From: Clostridiaceae bacterium
GTDB taxonomy: Bacteria; Bacillota; Clostridia; Saccharofermentanales; DTU023
Assembly: GCA_012521015.1 (NCBI GenBank)
Contig: JAAYNE010000098.1
Span: 1 to 41,786, forward strand
Direction of reading: 5' to 3'
Length of the DNA stretch: 41,786 nt
The notes beneath the pieces were generated by a model that made no database searches, was not told the DNA's origin, and saw only the letters and a list, made by a program, of their open reading frames with translations. The position numbers and the translations under genes were made by a program. Positions 24,981-33,647 of the stretch are shown one piece after another; the stretch's first letter is position 1, and each line of letters opens with the position of its first letter.

Positions 24981-27083
24981 ATGACAGAGCGTGAATACAA
25001 TATAGAACAAGGATATCCTCAAGGAGTACAAAGAACGTTATATCTGAGATTTGATATTGAAAAATTATCCGGCAGCTATGGGGCCGATAGTTATCGAATT
25101 TTGTTTACTTCCATTCCATCTACGTTATTAGTGGGTTCAATTTTGCGAATGGGAGATTCAGCCGATACACTTGCCGGTAGAGAAAATGTAAATATCGTAG
25201 GAATAACAATGATTGATAACGGTCAATTAAATATGATCCAAGAGCAACTCACTGCTTCGACTGAGTTTATGGCGGCCGCTAATGCCCGACCGTTTTCTAT
25301 TGAGAGGGGGTTGGGTCAGGAGCCACTTGTTTTAGATGGAACATTTACAGCTTTTGGTGTGGAAGTTCAAGACGATAATTTTTCTTGGGCTAAAAGTGTT
25401 TGGGATGAACTAAAGGAAGCCGGTAAAGTAACAGATCCGGTTATACCTTCTGATAGTCAGGAAGCGGATGTTTCCAATATATTGTATGTAAAGTATGGAA
25501 GTATCCAGGAGATACCCTTCCCGGAAGGAACGAAACCCTTGCAGTTTCTTGATGCCAATTATTTTGTGGTAACGAACGGTAAATTAATCGGTACACGATA
25601 TGGTGTAGTTGATGTCAATGGCATGATTGTTTTACCTGTTATACAAAAACACTCTGAAGCAATGTTTGGCCCTATCAAATACGAGGTTTTGAACGAGAAA
25701 GCAATTTTACTTGAAAGTAAAGGATTTACTTTATACAGCTTGACCGGTAGTCCGATTTTAAGTTGTAAAAAGTTGGTAAATCTTGGTTCAGATCTGTTGG
25801 CTATTTCCAATGGTAAGAAGTTTGCAATCGCAAGAGTTAATGGCAGTATGATAAGCAATGAAGAATTCGACATTGTTCATCCCTTTTCTGATGGAATTGC
25901 CGTTGCCAAAAAAGGAGATATGGTGTTTGGCTACTCAACAGACGGGACCATTGCCTTTACGCTAACGGGAATCGACGAGATTCGCGGGTATTCCAATGGT
26001 TATGCAGTATTCAAACAAGGGAAAAAATGGGGTGCTATTGATACCAAGGGAAATATCGCACTGGAAGCAAAGTGGAATTGGCTTAGGGATAGCGCATTTG
26101 GTGCTTTCGTATTTTCCGAATCTCCTAATCCCCAAATGAACTCAGATCTTTTTGGTTTGGTAGGTGTTGGTGATCGTATTATTATGCCGTGCAAATACCA
26201 TAATCTGGAGCAAATAGATGGGAATTTGTTGAAGCACGGCACCATGATTTTTTATCAGTACACAATGGATAATAAGCGTTATGCCAAGTCTCTATTGACC
26301 TTTGCAATTATTGACTTAAAGGGTAATGAAATAATTCCTCAAGGTATGGCTCTTATCGGCGAGGAGGGTGAGGGTCTACGTGCTTACGCAAAGTACTATT
26401 CGGATACACATGTAAAATTTGGCTATATGGATAAAGATTGGAAAAGTGTCTTTGTTGCATCAAATGCAGGAAAAATTCCGGTCCGAGATGCATTTAAACA
26501 TGGCATAGGAGAGGCAAAGTCATATTTGTTTGAATATGATATTAATGATTTATTTTCACCTTTTTCAAATGGCAAGGCCTGGACGAGATTATCACGAGAC
26601 GGACGATTTCTAAAAGAAGGACGTTGGATAGACAAAGATGGCCAAGATACAACTGGCGCCCCAATTCCTCCTCTTGGGAACACGCAAAAAATGGCTGAAA
26701 TATCGAATAGTCCTGATGAAATCAAAGCACGGGAAGTTCTTGAGAGACTAGGCAATCGTTTTACGACTGAAGGTGGATGGTTTCCGCACAAAAGTTGCAA
26801 ACGCATTGTTGGCGATTTATGGGAGATCGAAGCACGAGATGGTAAAAAATCCCTTGTTTTCAGCCAAATGGAGTCACTAAGCGGTTTTGCCTGCGGCTTA
26901 ATTGCCATCAAAGATCTTTCCACCCGAAAATGGGGTTTTGCAGACCATTACGGTAATCTGATTGTGCCTCCGAAGTATGATTACGTAAAACCCTTCAATA
27001 ACAATCGTACATTTGCGCGGCTGGGAGAAAAGCATTTTATTATCAAACGAGAAGTTGTTATTAATGGCAATACCGAAGCTTAA
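24981..27083 (+). CDS. WG-repeat protein
   Basis: The 700 residues comprise an N-terminal region of about 165 residues of unknown fold and a long WG-repeat region: examples are KWGAIDTKGNIALEAKW, VFGYSTDGTIAFT, FGYMDKDWKSVFV, KWGFADHYGNLIVPPKYD near the C-terminus. WG repeats are beta-structured and usually mediate binding. There is no signal peptide or membrane helix, so it should be cytoplasmic, unlike its neighbours. AAGGAG precedes the ATG. It lies 178 bases after the LRR kinase gene, behind the candidate operator. It could be a scaffold or kinase substrate; no enzymatic motif was seen. Confidence 0.8.
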   Translation: MTEREYNIEQGYPQGVQRTLYLRFDIEKLSGSYGADSYRILFTSIPSTLLVGSILRMGDSADTLAGRENVNIVGITMIDNGQLNMIQEQLTASTEFMAAANARPFSIERGLGQEPLVLDGTFTAFGVEVQDDNFSWAKSVWDELKEAGKVTDPVIPSDSQEADVSNILYVKYGSIQEIPFPEGTKPLQFLDANYFVVTNGKLIGTRYGVVDVNGMIVLPVIQKHSEAMFGPIKYEVLNEKAILLESKGFTLYSLTGSPILSCKKLVNLGSDLLAISNGKKFAIARVNGSMISNEEFDIVHPFSDGIAVAKKGDMVFGYSTDGTIAFTLTGIDEIRGYSNGYAVFKQGKKWGAIDTKGNIALEAKWNWLRDSAFGAFVFSESPNPQMNSDLFGLVGVGDRIIMPCKYHNLEQIDGNLLKHGTMIFYQYTMDNKRYAKSLLTFAIIDLKGNEIIPQGMALIGEEGEGLRAYAKYYSDTHVKFGYMDKDWKSVFVASNAGKIPVRDAFKHGIGEAKSYLFEYDINDLFSPFSNGKAWTRLSRDGRFLKEGRWIDKDGQDTTGAPIPPLGNTQKMAEISNSPDEIKAREVLERLGNRFTTEGGWFPHKSCKRIVGDLWEIEARDGKKSLVFSQMESLSGFACGLIAIKDLSTRKWGFADHYGNLIVPPKYDYVKPFNNNRTFARLGEKHFIIKREVVINGNTEA

Positions 27084-27149
27084 TAATAATCGAGAGATTA
27101 AAAATGTAACAAGTTAACAGAACATCAATGTTAAGAAGGAGAATATGAT

Positions 27150-28613
27150 ATGATTTGCAAAAATTGTGGAACACAAGTATCAGAAGGTCAAAACTTTTGT
27201 GAAGTCTGTGGTAATGCTATATTAACAAATCCCCCCGGGGCTGAAGCAACTTATAATATTGAAAATACATTTCCGCCTGTAGAACAGTATGATCACGAAC
27301 TCATTTACCCGTTACAAGTTGAAGCCATCGGACAAGTTTCGGAATCACCGAAGAAAAAGCATAAAAATAAAAAGCTTTTTATTATTATTGCCAGTGCTAC
27401 TTTAGCTCTGATTATAATTGCAGCAATTCTGATTGTTCCTTTGATCATTAATAAAACAAATCAAAAAAAATATGATAGTACAATCGCGTTGTTAAGTACC
27501 GGGGATTATGCTCAAGCCAAAAAGCAATTTATTGAACTTGGAGATTTTGAGGATGCACAAGCAAAAGCCGAATACTGTGAAAATAAAGAAAAATATGATA
27601 ATGCGGTGGCACTATTAGATGCCGGTAATTATACTCAAGCTGAAGAGCAATTCACTGAACTTGGAGATTTTGAGGATGCACAAGTAAAAGTTGAGTACTG
27701 TCAAAACAAAGAAAAATATAAAAGTGCGGTTGAATTGTTAGATAGCGGAGACTATGTTCAAGCCAAAGAGCAATTCGTTGAACTCGGAGATTTTGAAGAT
27801 GCTCAGGATCAAGTAGAAAATTGTGATAATATAATTGCTTATGAAAAAGCTGAAGAATTACTAACTCAAAAAAAATATGATGAAGCGGCAGAAGCATTTG
27901 AGCAGTTGGGAGATTTTCGCGATTCAATTGAAAAAGTAAAATATTGTGAGAATTCGTTGCACTATTTACAGGCTGAAAAATTATTCGAATCAGGTGATTA
28001 TACTGCAGCAAAAGCTCTGTACGGAAATTTACCGGAAATATCTTTTCCGGATGCGACAGAAAAATATTCGACATGTGTTAATAAAGAAAAATATAAGGCT
28101 GCAGAAACACTCTATTCAGAAGGATCTTATTATGACGCATATCTGGCGTTTCTTGCGTTGGGTTCCTTTGAAGATGCCGAACAATGTATGGCCGAATGTG
28201 TACAATCTTTTCCCTACACGGGAGAACAGTATCGTAATCCAGACTATGCTTGGAATGATCTCTCATTAATGATCGTACCCCCGGATAATGATCAAAGTCG
28301 AAATTATATAAAAATTTACACTCCGGATGATGTGTTGGTCAGTACTATAGCTATTGATCAAGGAGCAACTTCGGAAGTGTTTTTGCCACAGGGCAGCTAT
28401 CGAATCAGAAATGCTTATGGAACCGGTGATTGGTTCGGAGAAGCGGACATGTTCGGTGATGAAGGAACTTACTTGGTTTTAATTAACAGTGAGAGTGATA
28501 ATGATCTGTTTAACTTAGAGGCTTATGGTATATATACTCTTTATTTGCGCTCTGCTGATGATGTAATAGGTGATCCGGTAGATTCTGAATATGAAAATAG
28601 AGATAATTTTTAA
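27150..28613 (+). CDS. Zinc-ribbon, single-TM protein with 41-residue helical repeats
   Basis: An N-terminal zinc ribbon (Cys3, Cys6, Cys17, Cys20) is followed by a linker, one membrane helix (about 75-101) and a region of TPR-like repeats. Three repeats are nearly identical with a 41-residue period (tyrosines 108, 149, 190; GDYxQAKxQFxELGDFEDAQ), and three or more diverged ones follow to about residue 350. A C-terminal beta-rich domain (about 355-475) ends the 487 residues. The same 123-base period is visible in the DNA, implying recent expansion. AAGGAG precedes the ATG. With the ribbon inside, the repeats lie outside; a protein-binding surface role is inferred. Confidence 0.8.
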   Translation: MICKNCGTQVSEGQNFCEVCGNAILTNPPGAEATYNIENTFPPVEQYDHELIYPLQVEAIGQVSESPKKKHKNKKLFIIIASATLALIIIAAILIVPLIINKTNQKKYDSTIALLSTGDYAQAKKQFIELGDFEDAQAKAEYCENKEKYDNAVALLDAGNYTQAEEQFTELGDFEDAQVKVEYCQNKEKYKSAVELLDSGDYVQAKEQFVELGDFEDAQDQVENCDNIIAYEKAEELLTQKKYDEAAEAFEQLGDFRDSIEKVKYCENSLHYLQAEKLFESGDYTAAKALYGNLPEISFPDATEKYSTCVNKEKYKAAETLYSEGSYYDAYLAFLALGSFEDAEQCMAECVQSFPYTGEQYRNPDYAWNDLSLMIVPPDNDQSRNYIKIYTPDDVLVSTIAIDQGATSEVFLPQGSYRIRNAYGTGDWFGEADMFGDEGTYLVLINSESDNDLFNLEAYGIYTLYLRSADDVIGDPVDSEYENRDNF

Positions 28614-28632
28614 TTCGGTTTATACTTAATAT

Positions 28633-28818
28633 TTCTGGCTAGAACTATCAAGAAGAGCGGAAACATTGGCCAAAAGAATCAGGATTGATGCTCTATTTTA
28701 TCCGGCAGAAACTGTAAGAGCATCAAGAACACTTACAAAAGAAATTATGAGTTATACCCGAAGTTTCCGACAGGAATATCAGAAACGCAGAAATACATAC
28801 AAAAGGGATTGTGGTTAA
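28633..28818 (+). pseudogene. Remnant of a gene 3' end
   Basis: A reading frame without a start codon runs for 61 codons to the TAA at 28816-28818, encoding a basic, helical-looking C-terminus (for example IRIDALFYPAETVRAS and FRQEYQKRR). An in-frame stop just upstream closes it. I read it as the tail of a lost gene at the island's right edge; it is not recognised. Confidence 0.4.
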
Positions 28819-29330
28819 TGTTCAATATTTCTGGCGGGAACTCCGACTGCAGTTGCACCCGGTGGAACATCTTTCAAGACAATAGCTCCGGCTCCTACTT
28901 TTGCTCCGTCGCCGATTGTAATAGGACCGAGCATGGTTGAGCCTGCTCCTAACAAGCAGTTATTGCCGACGGTTGGATGACGTTTGACATCTTTTTGTTT
29001 TCCTGTTCCACCCAGAGTCACACCGTGAAACATTGTAACGTTATCGCCGATTACAGCGGTTTCTCCGATTACCACACCCATACCGTGATCAATAAACAGA
29101 TTTTTACCGATAGTTGCACCGGGATGAATTTCAATACCGGTTTTACGTCTGGCTCGGTTGGAAATCCAACGTGCGAAAGTAGTATGACCTCTTAGATAGA
29201 ACTTGTGTGCCAAATGATGGCTGCGAAGTGCTCTGACCATCGGATACATAAACATTGCTTCAAACAGTGTTTTACATGCCGGATCCTGCTCCAAAATATA
29301 ACGTGCTATTTCAATCCATTTTTTGAACAT
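28815..29330 (-). CDS. cysE: Serine O-acetyltransferase CysE
   Basis: CysE makes O-acetylserine from serine and acetyl-CoA, the substrate of CysK. The 171 residues contain RRKTGIEIHPGATIG, FIDHGMGVVIGETAVIGDNV and GVTLGGTGK, hallmark sequences of serine acetyltransferases, followed by the left-handed beta-helix and PPGATAVGVPAR. It is the short Firmicute form with a reduced N-terminal helical domain. Its ATG overlaps the stop of cysK by one base (TAATG), so the two are translated together. Confidence 0.96.
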   Translation of the reverse strand: MFKKWIEIARYILEQDPACKTLFEAMFMYPMVRALRSHHLAHKFYLRGHTTFARWISNRARRKTGIEIHPGATIGKNLFIDHGMGVVIGETAVIGDNVTMFHGVTLGGTGKQKDVKRHPTVGNNCLLGAGSTMLGPITIGDGAKVGAGAIVLKDVPPGATAVGVPARNIEH

Positions 29331-30226
29331 TAGTTTTCCTCAAACAAAGCTGTAGATAAATACCTTTCGGCAGTATCGGGCAATACTGTAACAATTTTGC
29401 CTGTAATTTGTTCTGCCATTTTTAAAGCGGCACAGACGTTGGCACCGGAAGAAATTCCGACTAACAGACCTGCCTCCCGACTAAGCTTTTTGCTCATTGC
29501 AATTGCTTCATCACCGGTAACGGTAATTGTCCTATCAACCAAGGACAAGTCTAAGTTTTGCGGAATAAAATTTGCGCCGATACCTTGAATTTTGTGGGGA
29601 CCGGAATATCCTTCAGTAATAAGTGGAGATTCGGCCGGCTCCATTGCCCAGATATTGATGTCCGGACAGTATTTTTTCAAAGCTCTGCCTATTCCGGTAA
29701 GAGTACCGCCGGTACCGACACCTGTGACAAATCCGGCAACATCCGGTAAAGCATTGATAATCTCTACACCGGTTGTTTTTTCATGTGCCAAAGGATTATT
29801 CGGGTTGTCAAATTGATTCGGCATGAAATAACCTTTAGTGACAACAAGTTCGGCAGCTTTTTTCTCAGCGCCGATCATGCCTTCAGCACCGGGTGTCAGA
29901 AGCAGTTCAGCCCCATAAGCTTTAATTAGATTGCGTCTTTCGACACTCATTGTATCCGGCATAACCAGAATAACTTTAAACCCTAATTGCGAACCGAGCA
30001 TTGCTAAAGCAATTCCCATATTGCCGGAAGTTGGTTCAATTACTGTCATACCGGGTTTCAAGTCACCTGAATCAATTGCAGCTTTCAGCATATAGTATGC
30101 AGGTCTGTCTTTGATGCTACCGGCAGGATTTGTCTTTTCTAATTTGACATAAATTCTATCATAGCCCAGACGATTTAAATCTATTAATGGTGAATTACCA
30201 ATTGTATTCAGTAAATTGTAATTCAT
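29330..30226 (-). CDS. cysK: Cysteine synthase (O-acetylserine sulfhydrylase) CysK
   Basis: CysK is a PLP enzyme making cysteine from O-acetylserine and sulfide. From the ATG at 30226 it has 298 residues with the PLP lysine in NPAGSIKDR (Lys39), the phosphate-loop TSGNMGIALA, GVGTGGTLTGIGRALK and SSGANVCAAL near the end. The upstream in-frame ATG at 30256 is not preferred, as GAGGTT precedes 30226 and family members begin here. It is first of a cysK-cysE operon. No T-box or other leader was recognised upstream. Confidence 0.96.
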   Translation of the reverse strand: MNYNLLNTIGNSPLIDLNRLGYDRIYVKLEKTNPAGSIKDRPAYYMLKAAIDSGDLKPGMTVIEPTSGNMGIALAMLGSQLGFKVILVMPDTMSVERRNLIKAYGAELLLTPGAEGMIGAEKKAAELVVTKGYFMPNQFDNPNNPLAHEKTTGVEIINALPDVAGFVTGVGTGGTLTGIGRALKKYCPDINIWAMEPAESPLITEGYSGPHKIQGIGANFIPQNLDLSLVDRTITVTGDEAIAMSKKLSREAGLLVGISSGANVCAALKMAEQITGKIVTVLPDTAERYLSTALFEEN

Positions 30227-30449
30227 AAATATAACCTCTATTATGTAAATATACATTTAATAATGTCTTTTGACTTTAAATCTCGGTCAAATGATATTAA
30301 CATAAAGCACAAATATTTACATCATCCGTTTGTTACAGAGGCATTTGCATTAATTATCAGCTCAATTGAAACTGAGATTCAGATATGTTGAAATTTAAAT
30401 ATCAGTTTAACTTGTAATGAGCAATTTCCGGAAAATTTTACAAGGTCAA

Positions 30450-30479
30450 TTGACTTTACAAATCATTAAGTGCTATCAT
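30450..30479 (+). promoter_or_regulatory. Promoter of the rplU operon
   Basis: TTGACT at 30450-30455 and TATCAT at 30474-30479 are separated by 18 bases. Transcription would start near 30486, just before the structured leader. Confidence 0.6.
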
Positions 30480-30485
30480 ACTTCG

Positions 30486-30556
30486 GCGACCACTCTGATC
30501 GGGTGTTATTAAAGCATGATTGCTACCTGGATTAGGTGAGACTGTTTACAGGGAGG
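30486..30556 (+). ncRNA. Candidate ribosomal protein L21 leader
   Basis: The segment between promoter and rplU has a compact, G+C-richer sequence with CTCTGATCGGGTG, GATTGCTACCTGG and TAGGTGAGACTG, which recalls the L21 leader that in Firmicutes binds L21 for autogenous control of rplU-prp-rpmA. CTACCT and AGGTGAG can pair. The call rests on memory of the motif and position; a covariance-model search would settle it. Confidence 0.55.
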
Positions 30557-30561
30557 AAAAA

Positions 30562-30870
30562 ATGTACGCTATTATCAAAACAGGCGGTAAGCAATACAAA
30601 GTTGCTGAAGATGATGTGATTTATATTGAAAAACTGGAAGGCGAAGCAGGTGACGAGATCGTTTTTGACCAAGTTCTTGCACTTTCCAAAGATGATGCTA
30701 TTCAGGTAGGTTCACCACTAGTAGATGGTGCTGTTGTTAAAGGTGAAATTGTCAAACAGGGTAAAGGCAAGAAGATTACGATTTTCAAATATCGAGCTAA
30801 AAATACCTATCGTCGTAAAACCGGACATCGTCAGCCATATACTTGTGTGAAAATAACAAGCATAGCATAA
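30562..30870 (+). CDS. rplU: Ribosomal protein L21
   Basis: A 102-residue 50S ribosomal protein of normal length. MYAIIKTGGKQYKVAEDD opens it and KYRAKNTYRRKTGHRQPYT closes it, both diagnostic. The ATG at 30562 follows GGGAGG at 30551-30556; an in-frame ATG 14 codons earlier falls inside the leader and is not used. Followed by prp after 13 bases. Confidence 0.98.
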   Translation: MYAIIKTGGKQYKVAEDDVIYIEKLEGEAGDEIVFDQVLALSKDDAIQVGSPLVDGAVVKGEIVKQGKGKKITIFKYRAKNTYRRKTGHRQPYTCVKITSIA

Positions 30871-30883
30871 AAAGAGGCTGTAA

Positions 30884-31237
30884 GTGATACACGCAAAGTT
30901 TGTCTTTGATCAGAAAAAAAGAGTTGAATCCTTTTATCTGACAGGACACGCTGAATATGCTGAATCGGGTAAAGACATTTACTGTAGTGCGGCATCGGCG
31001 ATTACACAAACTGTAATTGGAACCTTGACTGAGATTTTAGAAGCAGGTCGGGATTTTGTTTATCTGAATCAAGCAGGTGAAATTGACTGTCGTATTCTGA
31101 ACTATGATAATTTACCGCAAGATAAAAAAATAGCTGCACGAAGTTTAATGTTATCAGCATATATAGGACTTAAACAAATTGAAATGATTGACGGACAGGA
31201 GTTTTTGTCTATTGAGAAAGTAGAGGAATACCAATGA
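30884..31237 (+). CDS. prp: Ribosomal-processing cysteine protease Prp
   Basis: Prp removes the N-terminal extension of L27. The 117 residues have the conserved [18 protein letters not shown] with catalytic His22 and Cys34, the same numbering known for the Staphylococcus enzyme. GTG start with AGAGG upstream. It lies between rplU and rpmA and its stop overlaps the rpmA ATG (ATGA), the standard order in Firmicutes and others with cleaved L27. Confidence 0.95.
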   Translation: MIHAKFVFDQKKRVESFYLTGHAEYAESGKDIYCSAASAITQTVIGTLTEILEAGRDFVYLNQAGEIDCRILNYDNLPQDKKIAARSLMLSAYIGLKQIEMIDGQEFLSIEKVEEYQ

Positions 31238-31518
31238 TTAAAATTAATTTACAATTATTAGCTAGCAAAAAGGGTGTTGGTAGTACTAAAAACGGTCGAG
31301 ATTCACAATCCAAGCGTTTAGGTGCGAAACTCGGTGATGGTCAATATTGTTTAGCCGGTAATATTATCTATCGACAACGTGGTACCAAAATTCACCCGGG
31401 ACAAAATGTCGGAAAAGGTAAAGATGATACCTTATTCTCGATCATTGACGGTCAGGTTCGTTACGAAAGATTAGGTCGTAAACGCACTCAAGTCAGCGTT
31501 TATCCGGTTGGCGAATAA
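31234..31518 (+). CDS. rpmA: Ribosomal protein L27 with cleavable N-terminal extension
   Basis: A 94-residue 50S protein. [10 protein letters not shown] precedes [20 protein letters not shown], the true L27 start; in Staphylococcus Prp cuts LNLQFFA/SKKG, so cleavage here is expected after Ala10. Also seen is [19 protein letters not shown]. The N-terminal residues of mature L27 reach the peptidyl-transferase centre, so cleavage is essential. Coupled to prp by a 4-base overlap; terminator downstream at 31637. Confidence 0.98.
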   Translation: MIKINLQLLASKKGVGSTKNGRDSQSKRLGAKLGDGQYCLAGNIIYRQRGTKIHPGQNVGKGKDDTLFSIIDGQVRYERLGRKRTQVSVYPVGE

Positions 31519-31636
31519 TCTGACTGCGAATTACTTATTTACTTTACGGTAAATTTACTTAGTTCATAATAATTTCGTGTAATTTATTCAGATCAGTAAG
31601 TGAGTTCATTTAGATTATTAATGAAATGAATTATTC

Positions 31637-31662
31637 AAGCCCGGCTTTTTAGTCGGGTTTTT
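31637..31662 (+). terminator. Intrinsic terminator of rplU-prp-rpmA
   Basis: AAGCCCGGCT (31637-31646) pairs with AGTCGGGTTT (31651-31660) around a TTTT loop, ending in a run of T. It separates rpmA from obgE, which must then have its own promoter in the A+T-rich 120 bases that follow (a TATAAT is at 31703-31708, with no convincing -35). Confidence 0.85.
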
Positions 31663-31784
31663 GATTTTGGCTTTGATTTTAAACTTAGGATTTTTTAAAA
31701 TATATAATTTAATAATTTGAATTGTGTTGCTGATTATTTTCACGGATGCTTTAGTTCAATTATTTGGCTAGAAAGTAGGGCGTT

Positions 31785-33065
31785 TTGTTTTTTGATCAAG
31801 TTATTATAAATGTTAAAGCCGGTAACGGTGGCGACGGTGCTATATCTTTTCGGCGTGAAAAATATGTGCCGGCAGGTGGTCCGGACGGTGGTAACGGTGG
31901 TCAAGGCGGAGATGTTTATTTGAGAGTAAATCCCGGGATCAATACTTTACAACATTACCGTTATTCAAGAAAATTTAAAGCGGAATCCGGCGAGAACGGT
32001 ATGGGTAAGATGTGCTACGGTAAATCTGCTGATAATTTATATTTGGAAGTACCGCAAGGGACATTGGTTTATGATGCGGAGAACGGAGAACTCTTGGCAG
32101 ATTTAACCGATGAAAATGAAGAATTTCTCTTGGCTAAAGGCGGACAGGGCGGTTTGGGGAATTCACATTTTAAGACATCGGTCAGACAAGCTCCGCGTTT
32201 TGCCAGAGCCGGTGGTCTAGGTGAAGCGAAATCGATTAAACTGGAGCTCAAACTAATTGCCGATGTCGGCTTGATCGGATTTCCCAATGTCGGTAAATCG
32301 ACACTCTTATCTGTAGTAACCGCGGCGAAGCCTAAAATCGCCAACTATCCTTTTACCACGCTCACACCACAACTCGGCGTAGTACAATATGCAGATGTTT
32401 CCTTTGTGTTGGCGGATATGCCGGGTTTAATCGAAGGAGCATCAGAAGGGATCGGCTTGGGACATGATTTTTTACGTCATATTGAAAGAACCAGAATGTT
32501 TCTCCAAGTTATTGATCCGACAATGGGTGATTTCGAAAATGTTATCAAGCAGTTTGAATTGATTGAATTCGAACTCGGCGAATATCAAGCTGAGTTATTG
32601 GAACGTAAACGCCTGGTTGTGATTAATAAAATTGATGTAGCCGATAGCAAATTAGTTGCCGATTTGAAAAAAGAGTTTGAAAATAGAGGTTTTGAGGTGT
32701 TTTTGATAAGTGCAGCAACTCGAAAAAACGTAGATCAGTTAATTGCTAAAACAGCAGAATATATTTCTGAATTGCCGCCGATCCCTAAATTTAAGGTTAA
32801 AGATACCGAGCATAAAACATATCGCTATCAGACTAAAGAATTATTCAAAATTCATTTTGACGGTGAATTCTTTATTGTAGATAGTGAATGGGCGGAACGT
32901 TTGGTCAGATCAACCGACTTCACTGATAATGAAGCATTTTTCTACTTCCAAAGATTGATCAAACGCAGAGGTTTGGATAAAGCTTTATATGATGCAGGAT
33001 TAGAAAACGGCGATTGGGTCAAAATCGGCAATATGGAGTTTCAATGGCTGGCGGAAGAGGAATGA
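31785..33065 (+). CDS. obgE: GTPase ObgE/CgtA
   Basis: Obg is an essential GTPase for 50S assembly and stress signalling. The 426 residues show the glycine-rich Obg fold (KAGNGGDGAISFRREKYVPAGGPDGGNGG, residues 11-40), G1 GFPNVGKST (165-173), G2 FTTLTP, G3 DMPG (211-214), G4 NKID, G5 SAA, and the C-terminal OCT domain typical of Gram-positive Obg. It starts at TTG 31785 because homology (FFDQVIINVKAGNGG) begins exactly there; the ribosome site AGTAGGG is modest. Confidence 0.97.
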   Translation: MFFDQVIINVKAGNGGDGAISFRREKYVPAGGPDGGNGGQGGDVYLRVNPGINTLQHYRYSRKFKAESGENGMGKMCYGKSADNLYLEVPQGTLVYDAENGELLADLTDENEEFLLAKGGQGGLGNSHFKTSVRQAPRFARAGGLGEAKSIKLELKLIADVGLIGFPNVGKSTLLSVVTAAKPKIANYPFTTLTPQLGVVQYADVSFVLADMPGLIEGASEGIGLGHDFLRHIERTRMFLQVIDPTMGDFENVIKQFELIEFELGEYQAELLERKRLVVINKIDVADSKLVADLKKEFENRGFEVFLISAATRKNVDQLIAKTAEYISELPPIPKFKVKDTEHKTYRYQTKELFKIHFDGEFFIVDSEWAERLVRSTDFTDNEAFFYFQRLIKRRGLDKALYDAGLENGDWVKIGNMEFQWLAEEE

Positions 33066-33105
33066 GACTACATATTGATATTTTCGGTTTCAGGTCTTAG
33101 GATTT

Positions 33106-33159
33106 GCACACTCTTTAAGCTTATCTAACTACCCAATGGTCCAACCTTAAAATGTGTGC
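33106..33159 (-). repeat. Isolated diverged copy of the 54-bp palindromic element
   Basis: Read on the minus strand this is exactly 54 bases, about 76% identical to the elements at 8954-9283, with the ends conserved (GCACA, TTTAAGGTTG at left; ATAAGCTTAAA, AGTGTGC at right) and the middle ten bases diverged. The 38-bp partner is missing. A further fragment (AATTCTGTGTAAAG, 33180-33193) may be a worn copy. Confidence 0.75.
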
Positions 33160-33383
33160 AAATACTTTAATAAACTTTGAATTCTGTGTAAAGTGTTTCG
33201 AAATACGCTATAAATTACAAGTTGCTTAATTGAGTTGAAGTTTGATCTCATTGATGATAGACTTTGCAGAGAATTAGGTTTTTCTACACTATAAATATTA
33301 GGAAAACGAAATTCTGTTTTGTAGAATTTATGTACAAATAAAAAACAAGGAAGAATAAGAAAAATAAGGAGGGAAATAAAACG
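33160..33383. other. Spacer between obgE and rubredoxin
   Basis: Roughly 220 bases following the repeat element. No gene or clear terminator for obgE is visible. Upstream of the rubredoxin gene no clear sigma-A promoter could be picked. Confidence 0.4.
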
Positions 33384-33545
33384 ATGAAATCATATGTTTG
33401 TGATGTATGCGGCTATATTTATGATCCGGCAGAAGGTGATCCGGATAACGGAATAGAACCGGGAACAGCTTTTGAAGATATCCCTGAAGATTGGCTTTGC
33501 CCGTTGTGTGGTGTAGGTAAAGAAGATTTTTCACCATTAGATTAA
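33384..33545 (+). CDS. Rubredoxin
   Basis: A 53-residue iron protein with one Fe(Cys)4 site: Cys6 and Cys9 in [17 protein letters not shown] and Cys39 and Cys42 in [14 protein letters not shown], spacing identical to classical rubredoxins. AAGGAGGG at 33366-33373 precedes the ATG. It carries electrons in anaerobes, for example to superoxide reductase, rubrerythrin or oxidases; no partner gene is adjacent, so its route here is unknown. Short and easily missed; it is monocistronic, ended by the terminator at 33570. Its presence suits an anaerobic or oxygen-sensitive organism. Confidence 0.97.
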   Translation: MKSYVCDVCGYIYDPAEGDPDNGIEPGTAFEDIPEDWLCPLCGVGKEDFSPLD

Positions 33546-33569
33546 TTCTTAGCAAATCAAATATTAAGC

Positions 33570-33616
33570 AAAAAGTGGTGTCACAGCATAGGAAAAACAT
33601 GTTAACACCACTTTTT
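33570..33616. terminator. Bidirectional terminator between rubredoxin and the DUF4364 gene
   Basis: AAAAAGTGGTGT (33570-33581) and ACACCACTTTTT (33605-33616) are perfect 12-bp arms with A- and T-runs at the outer ends, serving both the plus-strand rubredoxin and the minus-strand gene that ends at 33648. The loop is 23 bases. Confidence 0.8.
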
Positions 33617-33647
33617 ATATTGATTGAAATTATTTTAATTTAACATT

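Noticed and set aside
26423-26923. 166-codon antisense ORF in the WG-repeat gene
   Set aside because: No motif or ribosome site, and the plus-strand frame shows clear WG repeats over the same bases.
30227-30449. T-box or other cysteine-related riboswitch before cysK
   Set aside because: No T-box AGGGTGG-type sequence, specifier loop or terminator/antiterminator pair was found on the minus strand.
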